Source: Kribbella voronezhensis
Lineage (GTDB): Bacteria > Actinomycetota > Actinomycetes > Propionibacteriales > Kribbellaceae
Direction of reading: 5' to 3'
DNA: 64,000 nt
Assembly (NCBI RefSeq): GCF_004365175.1
Contig: NZ_SOCE01000002.1
Span: 1,178,001-1,242,000, forward strand
Below the pieces are notes generated by a model. The model saw nothing but the letters and a program-made list of their open reading frames with translations, searched no databases and was not told the DNA's origin. The position numbers and the translations under genes were made by a program. Every line of letters starts with the position of its first letter. Position 1 is the first letter of the stretch. Of the stretch, positions 37,000-44,223 are shown one piece after another.

Positions 37000-37259
37000 C
37001 AGATCCCCCTCCGTCGGCGAGTCCCCCCGGACCCTCTCGCTCAGCGTAAGCCCACCACGCCGCAACTTCCCCGATCTCGAGCGCATCGAGCCTGGACGGT
37101 CGCCGCGGACGGCTCCGAGGGGCCGGCACCTACAACGTCGATATCCCCGGTTTTGGCGTCAGGCCGACGATCTGGCTGATGGACAGCAACGGCATGCATC
37201 GGCATCACTGGCCTGCCGTCCAGTTGGCGCTCTGCCGGCTGACCCTCCGGGCGGCGACG

Positions 37260-37292
37260 CTTGAACCCGGGTGGCGGTCACCTGGGTTCAAG
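37260..37292 (+). promoter_or_regulatory. Long hairpin next to the ribosome site of the AAA gene
   Basis: CTTGAACCC (37260-37268) pairs with GGGTTCAAG (37284-37292), and an inner GGT/ACC extends the stem past one G-U pair to about 13 pairs with a 7-base loop. The ribosome site GAGGGG begins right after the stem and ATG 37305 follows. It could be an operator, an attenuator or a translational control hairpin. Confidence 0.55.
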
Positions 37293-37304
37293 CGAGGGGT
37301 GTCG

Positions 37305-38729
37305 ATGGACGAACCGGATGAGGTTGCGGAGTTCGCGAGGCTGTTCAACGGGTTTCTGGAACGGATGCAGAATCCTCCGTCCGAGAACCCGCGGGAGAGC
37401 CTCAGAGAGCGGTTGCTGGCGTATCTCGGCATGGATCCCGAGGAGCTGCCGGTGGTGGCCGCGTCGTTCCCGTCCTTCGATCTGCCGAACGTCCAGCTCG
37501 CCGTCGAGGCGTGGTTCGACAGCTTCGAGGTGGTCGGCCTGGCCGGATCCGATCGCGGCCACTACACCTTCTCCGAGCTGCTGGAGGTCTCGGCCCACCG
37601 CCGGTACGGCATCGGCGCGGTCGACTACCAGCGCATCTCGATCGCCGTCGACCAGGAGATGGATTGCGTCGCCTTCGGGTTCTACCTGGCCAGTCAGGGC
37701 GACGACCGGTACGTCGCGTTGCTGCGAGCCGCCAACCCGCAGTACGGGCGGCCCACGGTGCAACTCGAGGTCGTTGCTACTAGCAAGGAAGCCGGAGAGC
37801 GCTTCCTCGGGGAGCTGCCCGCGCTGATCCTCGAGCACAACGTCTTCCGCGGGCAGGTGGTCTCGTTCGAAGGGCACCAGTTCGAGCGGGGCGTCGGGCC
37901 GTTCCGGTTGCACGCGCGACCGGAGATCTCTCGCGACGACGTAGTACTGCCGGACGGCGTACTGGAACGCGTCGAGCGCGAGGTGATCGGCATCGCGGAG
38001 CACCGCGAGGTGCTGCTCGCAGCCGGTCAGCACCTACGTCGCGGCGTACTGCTGTATGGGCCGCCGGGGACCGGGAAGACGCACACCGTGCGGTATCTGT
38101 TGTCGCGGCTGCCTGAGTTCACGGTGGTGCTGCTGGCGGGCACAAGCATCGGGTTCATCTCCGAGGCATGTGGGCTGGCACGGATGCTGCAACCGGCGCT
38201 GGTGGTGCTCGAGGACTGCGACCTGGTGGCGGAAGCGCGGGACCACGCGTACGGCGGAGGTCCGCTGCTGTTCCAGGTACTGAACGAGATGGACGGACTC
38301 ACCGAGGAGGCGGATGTCGCTTTCCTGCTCACCACCAACCGCGCCGACCTGCTGGAGCCCGCCCTGAGCCAACGCCCCGGCCGGGTCGACCTGGCAGTCG
38401 AGATACCGCTCCCTGACGCTCCCGGCCGCTCCCGGCTGCTGTCGCTCTACGGACCGGGCCTTGAGTTGAGCCCCGCGGCCGTCGAGGACGTGGTCGCAAT
38501 GACCGACGGCACCACGGCTTCGTTCGCCAAGGAGCTCGTACGCCGCGCAGTACTCCTCGGCGCCGAGAACGACTCGCCACCCGGCGACGCAGAACTGAAA
38601 GCAGCCGCCGAAGACCTCCTGTCCACCCGCGACGCTCTGACCCGCCGCCTCCTAGGCGCCACCGAGCCGGCCCCCTACACACCCCCACCGGAAGCAACCC
38701 CCGGCTTGGCCCCACCCATGTCCTACTAA
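37305..38729 (+). CDS. AAA family ATPase with unknown N-terminal domain
   Basis: The 474-residue protein has a ~230-residue N-terminal region of unknown fold. A single AAA module follows: Walker A LLYGPPGTGKTHTVRYLL (~residue 252), Walker B LVVLEDCDL (~300), sensor-1 VAFLLTTNRADLL, and LSQRPGRVDLAVEIPLPD with the arginine finger (~355). It ends in a Pro-rich tail. ATG 37305 is preferred over ATG 37179 because the upstream part is low in conserved features and a ribosome site and hairpin precede 37305. It resembles Bcs1/FtsH-like single-ring ATPases. The substrate is unknown and no partner gene is next to it. Confidence 0.82.
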   Translation: MDEPDEVAEFARLFNGFLERMQNPPSENPRESLRERLLAYLGMDPEELPVVAASFPSFDLPNVQLAVEAWFDSFEVVGLAGSDRGHYTFSELLEVSAHRRYGIGAVDYQRISIAVDQEMDCVAFGFYLASQGDDRYVALLRAANPQYGRPTVQLEVVATSKEAGERFLGELPALILEHNVFRGQVVSFEGHQFERGVGPFRLHARPEISRDDVVLPDGVLERVEREVIGIAEHREVLLAAGQHLRRGVLLYGPPGTGKTHTVRYLLSRLPEFTVVLLAGTSIGFISEACGLARMLQPALVVLEDCDLVAEARDHAYGGGPLLFQVLNEMDGLTEEADVAFLLTTNRADLLEPALSQRPGRVDLAVEIPLPDAPGRSRLLSLYGPGLELSPAAVEDVVAMTDGTTASFAKELVRRAVLLGAENDSPPGDAELKAAAEDLLSTRDALTRRLLGATEPAPYTPPPEATPGLAPPMSY

Positions 38730-38774
38730 CAACCCCGTCCCGGTCTGTCGGAGGCGGCCACTAGGTTGCGGTTC

Positions 38775-39278
38775 ATGGATCTCAACGGACGGCCCGACCC
38801 GCCCACCGAAGCGGGGGAGAAGGAGACGCTGGTCGCGTTTCTGGACTTCCACCGCGCCACACTCCGCTGGAAATGCGAAGGGCTGACGCCTAAGCAACTC
38901 GGTACGGCCCTCCTCGCCCCGTCGCGGCTGACGCTGCACGGATTGATCCGGCACCTCACCGAGGTCGAGGTCGGCTGGTTCGTCGGCACATTCACCAACG
39001 AACCGGTCGTCTACGCCTACACCTCACCCGACAACCCCGACGCCGACTGGAACGACCTCAACCCTGCCGCGTACGCCGACGACCTGCGCCGGTATGACGA
39101 GGCGGTCGACCGAGCCCGCGCCGCCATCGCCGACCTCGACCCCGACTTCATCGGCGAAGACGAAGGCAAACGCTTCACCCTGCGCTGGGTGCTCGCCCAC
39201 ATGATCGAGGAATACGCCCGCCACAACGGCCACGCCGACCTCCTCCGAGAACACCTCGACGGCGCCACCGGCGAATAA
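38775..39278 (+). CDS. DinB family protein (DUF664)
   Basis: The 167-residue four-helix-bundle protein has HGLIRHLTEVEVGWF (~residue 55) and HMIEEYARHNGHADLLRE (~residue 140), supplying the His ligands of the DinB metal site. Many actinobacterial DinB/DUF664 proteins are thiol transferases using mycothiol or bacillithiol; the substrate is unknown. ATG 38775 is chosen; TTG 38766 is a possible upstream start. Confidence 0.82.
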   Translation: MDLNGRPDPPTEAGEKETLVAFLDFHRATLRWKCEGLTPKQLGTALLAPSRLTLHGLIRHLTEVEVGWFVGTFTNEPVVYAYTSPDNPDADWNDLNPAAYADDLRRYDEAVDRARAAIADLDPDFIGEDEGKRFTLRWVLAHMIEEYARHNGHADLLREHLDGATGE

Positions 39279-39310
39279 CCAGCCGGCAACTGCCGGCCCA
39301 CCCGTCGCCT

Positions 39311-39415
39311 CTCCTGCGTCGAGGCTCCCACCCACCCTCAGACGCGGCTCCTCCGTCGCCACCTGACCTGCGCTCTCGCCAAGGCGCGCCACCTTCGTAC
39401 TGCCGGGTCGTGGCC
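39311..39415 (+). repeat. ~105-bp direct repeat, copy 1
   Basis: It begins CTCCTGCGTCGAGGCTCCC and ends with TCGTGGCC. Copy 2 at 39458-39560 keeps the order of blocks (ACCCACCCT, ACGCGGCTCCTCCG, TGACCTGCG, CGCCAAGGCG, TCGTGGCC), with scattered substitutions. Confidence 0.75.
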
Positions 39416-39457
39416 GCACCTGGTGCTCCGATTGCTACCGGCCCACTCCGTCGGAGT

Positions 39458-39560
39458 CTCCTGCGTCGGCGCTCCTGCCCACCCTGGAACGCGGCTCCTC
39501 CGTTGCCGCTTGACCTGCGTCGTCGCCAAGGCGGATCACTTCGTGCCGGTGCTCGTGGCC
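39458..39560 (+). repeat. ~105-bp direct repeat, copy 2
   Basis: It starts CTCCTGCGTCGGCGCTCCTG, 147 bases after copy 1, and carries the GGAACGCGGCTCCTCCG block. The same block is also found reversed at 39707-39757. Confidence 0.75.
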
Positions 39561-39706
39561 CGCAAGTGGAGCTGCGACAGCGAGTGTTGCGACAGGGTTC
39601 GCGGGGACAAGGCGGTGGTCACGAGATACACGAGGCAGACCGACCCGGGTACTCAGCTCGCCTGTACGAATCGCGTGCGCTCAGCGACAGCGCAGCTGAG
39701 CGGCGA

Positions 39707-39757
39707 CGGAGGAGCCGCGTTCCAGGGTGGGCGGGAGCCGCGACGCAAGGAGCGGCG
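39707..39757 (-). repeat. Partial inverted copy of the ~105-bp repeat
   Basis: Read on the minus strand this is CTCCTTGCGTCGCGGCTCCC followed by GCCCACCCTGGAACGCGGC and TCCTCCG, matching the first half of copy 2. Two short follow-on GGCGACGGGGTGGG blocks occur at about 39753-39766 and 39778-39791. Confidence 0.65.
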
Positions 39758-39840
39758 ACGGGGTGGGCGCGTGCAGCGGCGACGGGGTGGGTGGTAGTTC
39801 GAGTGGTTGCGGATTGGTGGGGGATGGTTACTGTCTGGGC

Positions 39841-40827
39841 ATGAGCTTGAAGTCGAGCATTTCGCCGGTTCGTTGGGATCCGCCGCCCGCGCCTCCGGAG
39901 CGGCAGCCGCGCGACCTGGATGTACAGGTTGTCGCGCTACCGGGTGAGGGGCCCGAGGACGTGTTGATCGACGAGGACGGCAGTGTGATCACCGGGCTGC
40001 TCGACGGCCGGATCCTCCGGGTCAGCGCGGACGGCCAAACGATCACGCCCCTCGCCGACACGGGTGGCCGCCCACTGGGCATCGAATGGTTGCCCGATGG
40101 CAAGGTGTTGATCTGTGACGCCAATCGTGGGTTGCTCACGCTCGACAAGGACAACCGGATCGCGACCTTGCTCGGGGAGGTCGACGGGCGGCCGATGAAG
40201 TTCTGCAACAACGCAGACGTACTGCCTGACGGCACGATCTTCTTCACCGACTCGTCCACCCGCTTCGGCGTCGCCGAGTGGATGGCCGACCTGTTGGAGC
40301 ACTCCAGCACCGGCAGCGTCTACCGCCTGACGCCCGACGGCGAGCTCACCAGACTCGTCACCGGGCGGCCGTTTCCTAACGGCGTCGCGCTGAGCGGCGA
40401 CGGCAAGACCCTGTTCTTCGCCGAGACAGCGAGCTACGCCCTCTACAAACTCGATCTGACCAACGCCGACGCCGAGCCCGTGCTCGTGACCGCCGTGCCA
40501 GGCCTGCCGGACAACATCGCGCGCGGTTCCGACGGCCTGATCTGGGTCGCCATCGGCTCTCCGCGCAACGCACTCCTCGACTTCCTGCTGCCGAAACCGC
40601 CCGTACTACGGAAGCTCGTCTGGGCCCTCCCCGAGGCGGTCAAGCCGAAGGCGGCTGATGTCATCGAGATCCAGGCGTACGACGACGACGGCAGGCTGGT
40701 CCACGATCTGCGTGGCAAGCATCCCGATTTCCGCATGCCCACCGGCGTCCGGGAACGCGATGGCAAGGTCTGGCTCAGCAGCATCGGCACGCGCACCCTC
40801 GCCACTTTCCGGACCCCACTGCGCTGA
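39841..40827 (+). CDS. SMP-30/gluconolactonase or strictosidine-synthase-like beta-propeller protein
   Basis: The 328-residue protein has propeller-type repeats: GPEDVLIDEDGSVITGLLDG, GRPLGIEWLPDGKVLICDAN, NNADVLPDGTIFFTDSS and RPFPNGVALSGDGKTLFFAE. It resembles the strictosidine synthase/APMAP group more than true gluconolactonases. No signal peptide is present. Its likely activity is an esterase or lactonase, but the substrate is unknown. ATG 39841 lies six bases after a -10-like TACTGT, suggesting leaderless translation. Confidence 0.8.
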   Translation: MSLKSSISPVRWDPPPAPPERQPRDLDVQVVALPGEGPEDVLIDEDGSVITGLLDGRILRVSADGQTITPLADTGGRPLGIEWLPDGKVLICDANRGLLTLDKDNRIATLLGEVDGRPMKFCNNADVLPDGTIFFTDSSTRFGVAEWMADLLEHSSTGSVYRLTPDGELTRLVTGRPFPNGVALSGDGKTLFFAETASYALYKLDLTNADAEPVLVTAVPGLPDNIARGSDGLIWVAIGSPRNALLDFLLPKPPVLRKLVWALPEAVKPKAADVIEIQAYDDDGRLVHDLRGKHPDFRMPTGVRERDGKVWLSSIGTRTLATFRTPLR

Positions 40828-40856
40828 ACAACAGCGTGCGGGCGACCAAGGACAGC

Positions 40857-41648
40857 TCAGCCGAGTTGCCAGGAGCGTTTCGACAGGCCGTACCAGAAGC
40901 CGTCGACCACGGTCTCCGCCGTGCCGAGTGACTCCTCCGCCGCCCCCAGCGACACGAAGAGCGGTGCGAAGTGCTCGGTGCGGGGATGCGCGATCTCGGC
41001 TGCCGGCCCCTTGTGCAGGAAGTCGATCAGCGAGTCGACGTCCTGCGCTGCCAGCGCCCGCCGAGCCCAGTCGTCGAACTCGACCGACCATGTCGGCGCT
41101 GGTCCGTCGGGCCGGCCGCTCAGGTTGATCGCCCGGAGGTTGTGCGTCGTGAACCCGCTGCCGACGATCAGCACGCCCTGGTCCCGCAGCGGCGCCAGCT
41201 TGCGCCCGATCGCGAACAGTTCGGCCGGGTCGAGAGTCGGCATCGACACCTGAAGGACCGGGATGTCGGCGTCGGGGTACATCTCCTTCAGCGGTACGTA
41301 GGCGCCGTGGTCGAGCCCGCGCGTCGGATCGTCGTACACGGGCGTGCCGGGGGACTGCAGGAGCTTGCGCACCTGGTTCGCCAGCTCCGGAGCGCCGGGC
41401 GCCGCGTACTGCACTTCGTAGTACCGGTCGGGGAAGCCGTAGAAGTCGTAGAGCAGCGGCACGGTTTCGGTCGCGGCGAGGGTGAGCGGGGCCGCCTCCC
41501 AGTGCGCCGACACGATGAGGATCGCCGTGGGCTTCGTGATCGCTGCCGAGACCGTGGCGAGTTCCGCGGTCCAGACGCGGTCGTCCGCCAGCGGTGGCGC
41601 ACCGTGGCTCAGGTACAGCACCGGCGTCCGGCTGATCTCGACTGTCAT
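40857..41648 (-). CDS. DODA-type extradiol ring-cleavage dioxygenase
   Basis: The 263-residue LigB-fold protein has the metal-site motifs LYLSHGAPP (~residue 12), ILIVSAHWE (~43), LDHGAYVPLKEMYPDADIP (~111), GFTTHNLRAI and EHFAPLFVSLG (~225), placing the His ligands seen in 4,5-DOPA/YgiD-type enzymes. It opens catechol-type rings at an extradiol position. An AGG-rich ribosome site lies before ATG 41648. The gene is divergent from an LLM enzyme across 97 bases. Confidence 0.87.
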   Translation of the reverse strand: MTVEISRTPVLYLSHGAPPLADDRVWTAELATVSAAITKPTAILIVSAHWEAAPLTLAATETVPLLYDFYGFPDRYYEVQYAAPGAPELANQVRKLLQSPGTPVYDDPTRGLDHGAYVPLKEMYPDADIPVLQVSMPTLDPAELFAIGRKLAPLRDQGVLIVGSGFTTHNLRAINLSGRPDGPAPTWSVEFDDWARRALAAQDVDSLIDFLHKGPAAEIAHPRTEHFAPLFVSLGAAEESLGTAETVVDGFWYGLSKRSWQLG

Positions 41649-41745
41649 GGCGATCCTGCCTCTCGGGAAAGTCTTACTCCTTCCAATGTAGTTGAACCCT
41701 CAATCTATTCCCAGAGGTCAGCAGGCACCGGTTAGGGTGCGAGGC

Positions 41746-42597
41746 ATGCGATTCGGAATCACGATCCTGCCCGAGTACCGCTGGTCGACGGCGGCGCCGA
41801 AGTGGCGGCGCGCGGAGGAGTTGGGCTTCGATCACGCGTGGACCTACGACCACCTCACCTGGGGCGGCCTGCAGGACTCACCGTGGTACGGGACGATGCC
41901 GACGCTGACAGCGGCGGCGATGGTCACGTCGACGATCAAGCTCGGCACCTTCGTCACCTCGCCGAACTTCCGGCACCCGCTGACCCTCACGCGCGACATC
42001 CTCGCGCTGGACGACATCTCGGACGGCCGGTTCCTCTGCGGGATCGGCGCCGGCGGCGGCATCGACACGACCATCCTCGGTGGCGACGACCTGAGCCCGC
42101 GGCAGAAGGTCGACCGGCTGACCGAGTTCGTCGAACTGCTGGACAAGCTGCTCACCACCGACGGCGTGGACTACAAGGGCGAGTACTTCGAGACGCGCAA
42201 CGGCCGCACGTTGCCGGGCTGCATCCAGCAACCACGGGTCCCGTTCGTCATGGCCGCGAACGGACCACGTTCGCTCCGCCTGGCCGCGAAGTACGGCGCC
42301 GGCTGGGTCACCACCGGCAAGAAGGGCGTCGACGACTGGTACGCCGGTGTCGCCGAACTCAGCCGGCGGCTGGACGACGTACTGGCAGGGAAGTCGCTCG
42401 ATCGCTACCTCTCGCTGGACGACGGCGGGTACGCGCTCAGCAGCGCTGCCGCGTTCGAGGACGCGGTTGGCCGGGCCGCGGAGCTCGGCTTCACCGACGT
42501 CATCACGCACTGGCCTCGCGCCGAGGGCGTGTACGGCGGTTCGGAGGCCGTCCTCGAAGAGGTTGCCGCCGACATCATTCCTCGCTTGCGCGGGTAG
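41746..42597 (+). CDS. LLM class flavin-dependent (F420-type) oxidoreductase
   Basis: The 283-residue TIM-barrel protein has MRFGITILPEYRW, FDHAWTYDHLTWGG, IKLGTFVTSPNFRHPLTL and the VPFVMAANGPRSLRLAAKYG block, as in F420-dependent luciferase-like enzymes. A TAGGGT hexamer ends seven bases before ATG 41746, another likely leaderless start. Its last 23 bases overlap the end of the convergent DUF6328 gene. The substrate is unknown. Confidence 0.85.
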   Translation: MRFGITILPEYRWSTAAPKWRRAEELGFDHAWTYDHLTWGGLQDSPWYGTMPTLTAAAMVTSTIKLGTFVTSPNFRHPLTLTRDILALDDISDGRFLCGIGAGGGIDTTILGGDDLSPRQKVDRLTEFVELLDKLLTTDGVDYKGEYFETRNGRTLPGCIQQPRVPFVMAANGPRSLRLAAKYGAGWVTTGKKGVDDWYAGVAELSRRLDDVLAGKSLDRYLSLDDGGYALSSAAAFEDAVGRAAELGFTDVITHWPRAEGVYGGSEAVLEEVAADIIPRLRG

Positions 42598-43072
42598 AAC
42601 GCCGGACCCAGAGCGGTACGACGTACCAGAACAGGACGAACCAGGCGAGCACGATCCCGACGACGATGAAGGCCGCGGTCCTGGACAGCACGACGTCGAT
42701 CGCCAGCAGGACGCCGCTGGCGATCGCCAGGATGAGGAAGAACAGACCGCCGGCGGCCATCCGGCCGGCGATCGGGATCATCCGGTCGCGCATCTTCTTC
42801 TGGAACAGGATCCGGTGGAACGACACCGGCGCCAGGAACAGGCCGACCGCGAGCGCGCTGGTGATCAGAGTGCCGGCGAAGACGTCGTGGGTGAACGCGT
42901 CCGCTTCCTGGAAGCGATTGCTGAACGGGATGCTGAGCAGGAAGGCGAACAGGATCTGGGTGCCGGTCTGGGCCAGCCGCAGTTCCTGCAGCAGTTCGTT
43001 CCACTGGCGGTCGAGCCGCTCTCCGGCGTCTTCGTCCTCGCGCAGATAGCGGCCGTGTGCGTCGTCAGTCAT
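42575..43072 (-). CDS. DUF6328-like membrane protein
   Basis: The 165-residue protein has a charged N-terminus (RLDRQWNELLQELRLAQTG) and about four hydrophobic segments: TQILFAFLLSIPF, LITSALAVGLFLAP, AAGGLFFLILAIASGVLLAI and IVVGIVLAWFVLFWYVV. It resembles the DUF6328 family of unknown function. The start at 43072 is chosen for the GAGGAG ribosome site upstream. The longer frame to 43195 would run through the terminator hairpin at 43155-43190. Confidence 0.78.
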   Translation of the reverse strand: MTDDAHGRYLREDEDAGERLDRQWNELLQELRLAQTGTQILFAFLLSIPFSNRFQEADAFTHDVFAGTLITSALAVGLFLAPVSFHRILFQKKMRDRMIPIAGRMAAGGLFFLILAIASGVLLAIDVVLSRTAAFIVVGIVLAWFVLFWYVVPLWVRRSTRASEE

Positions 43073-43154
43073 CGGTCTCCTCGCTGTTGCGGGGCCTGTA
43101 CCCACGAGCAGTAACCGGCTATGCGCTCGCGGGACAAGCATGCACAGGGCAACA

Positions 43155-43190
43155 GGAAGGGCCGCACACCGATCGGTGTGCGGCCCTTCC
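43155..43190. terminator. Perfect 36-bp hairpin terminator of the cold-shock gene
   Basis: Bases 43155-43190 are fully self-complementary: GGAAGGGCCGCACACCGA is followed by its exact complement. It lies 33 bases past the csp stop (minus strand), downstream of the gene, and ahead of the DUF6328 promoter region. Confidence 0.88.
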
Positions 43191-43222
43191 CTCAATCAGT
43201 TCTTAGAAGGCTGATCCGGAGA

Positions 43223-43426
43223 TCAGATCGGGCGGATGTTCTCCGCCTGAAGGCCCTTCTGGCCCTGGGTGATCTCGAACTCGACGCGCTGGTTCTCGTC
43301 CAGCGAGCGGAAGCCCGAGGTCTGGATGGCCGAGTAGTGCGCGAACACGTCCGCGCCACCGTCATCCGGGGTGATGAAGCCGAAGCCCTTGTCAGCGTTG
43401 AACCACTTGACAGTACCGACAGCCAT
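43223..43426 (-). CDS. cspA: Cold-shock domain protein
   Basis: The 67-residue protein is a single cold-shock OB fold with RNP1 KGFGFI (~residue 13) and RNP2 DVFAHY (~residue 27). It binds single-stranded RNA and DNA as a chaperone. AAGGAGAT sits 7 bases upstream of ATG, a near-ideal ribosome site. It is monocistronic, bounded by the hairpin at 43155-43190 downstream and a long upstream region. The subtype name cspA is by similarity only. Confidence 0.95.
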   Translation of the reverse strand: MAVGTVKWFNADKGFGFITPDDGGADVFAHYSAIQTSGFRSLDENQRVEFEITQGQKGLQAENIRPI

Positions 43427-43908
43427 TGTTGTCTATCTCCTTGATGGCTTGTAACAAGACGCGATCCACACCTCATGAACCGCGTGTCGCCGAAAGGCCC
43501 CAGACGACGAAACCGGCCGTACAGCACAGCAAAAGTCAGTGGGAGTCCAAAACTGCAACGCGATAACTGTAGCCGATCTCGGGCGCTGTGTGGGGGGTGA
43601 CCGCGAACACGTGTCGCGGAAAGTCGCCGCCCGCCACGCTGCGTATCCGGCTCGTGGCAGTGCGGGCGGGCAGCGGCGGGCCCCGACCAGTCCGCCCGGC
43701 AGACAACGAAACCCACGCCGACCTGCTGTTTTCCCACCCGCCCCGCTCCCGCAAGCGATTTCGTTCGCCGACAAGGAAGGACAATCCGGTCTGTACGCCG
43801 GGTAATTGCGCACCGGCCTGGCAGAAAATCATCGGCGTGTCGCGCTCACCTGGACAACGGTTCCGCGGCAGGCGAAGGTGGGGCTTCGACCTGAGAGGGA
43901 GGCTGGAC
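43427..43908. other. Long region upstream of the cold-shock gene
   Basis: This 482-base gap separates the divergent csp and emfourin genes. Past the csp ribosome site lies the 11-bp palindrome CTTGTAACAAG (43448-43458). Part of the region is probably the csp 5' leader, which in many bacteria controls cold-induced translation. I see no clear promoter hexamers and no convincing gene. Confidence 0.45.
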
Positions 43909-44187
43909 TTGATCCTCAAAGTGGTACGCACCGGCGGATTCGCCGGGTTGGTCGCGCAGGGAGAGCTCGACACCGGTGTCGAGCCGGACGGCGAGCGGCT
44001 CGAGCGGATCGCCCAGGCGCTGGATCAGGGGCAGCTGGGGTCCGGTCGTCCACAGCCCGATCGGTACGCCTACCGGCTCGAGCTGCGCGACCACGCGGCT
44101 GCCGAGCCGACACTGCTCACCGTGGCCGAGCAGGACCTCGATCAGGACGCGGCCTGGCTCGTCGACCGCGTTCTGAAGCAGAACTAG
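43909..44187 (+). CDS. Emfourin-like (protealysin-inhibitor family) protein
   Basis: The 92-residue protein begins ILKVVRTGGFAGLVAQGEL, the N-terminal pattern of emfourins, small inhibitors of thermolysin-type M4 peptidases. It ends in LTVAEQDLDQDAAWLVDRVL. The start is TTG 43909 with GGGAGG at 43897-43902; no in-frame ATG or GTG lies between the ribosome site and the conserved N-terminus. No M4 peptidase gene is present in this window, unlike the usual pairing. A strong terminator follows at 44190-44218. Confidence 0.75.
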   Translation: MILKVVRTGGFAGLVAQGELDTGVEPDGERLERIAQALDQGQLGSGRPQPDRYAYRLELRDHAAAEPTLLTVAEQDLDQDAAWLVDRVLKQN

Positions 44188-44189
44188 CA

Positions 44190-44218
44190 GGGGAGTCCCG
44201 GTAGCACCGGGACTCCCC
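44190..44218. terminator. Hairpin terminator between convergent genes
   Basis: GGGGAGTCCCGGT (44190-44202), loop AGC, ACCGGGACTCCCC (44206-44218). Perfect 13-bp arms sit between the emfourin stop and the hexosaminidase stop. Confidence 0.85.
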
Positions 44219-44223
44219 ACTGC

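Larger units (their letters stand above)
39279..39840. other. Repeat-rich intergenic region
   Basis: This 562-base gap has no convincing gene. Open frames across it are Arg-rich and lack family resemblance. It contains two direct copies of a ~105-bp repeat and a partial inverted copy, listed separately. Near the end, TTGCGG, then 17 bp, then TACTGT and 6 bases before ATG 39841 make a plausible leaderless promoter for the SMP-30-like gene. Confidence 0.6.

Noticed and set aside
37110-37205. Protein-like stretch TYNVDIPGF and WLMDSN upstream of the AAA gene
   Set aside because: It is short, is not linked to the conserved AAA part and lies upstream of the hairpin and ribosome site. Chance is more likely than a gene relic.
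39410-39844. Short Arg-rich open frames in the repeat-rich gap
   Set aside because: They translate the ~105-bp repeats in several frames and have no plausible fold or ribosome site.
43427-43908. Small RNA or second gene in the cold-shock upstream region
   Set aside because: Only a short palindrome and weak signals. The long frames here extend the emfourin frame backwards without any ribosome site.
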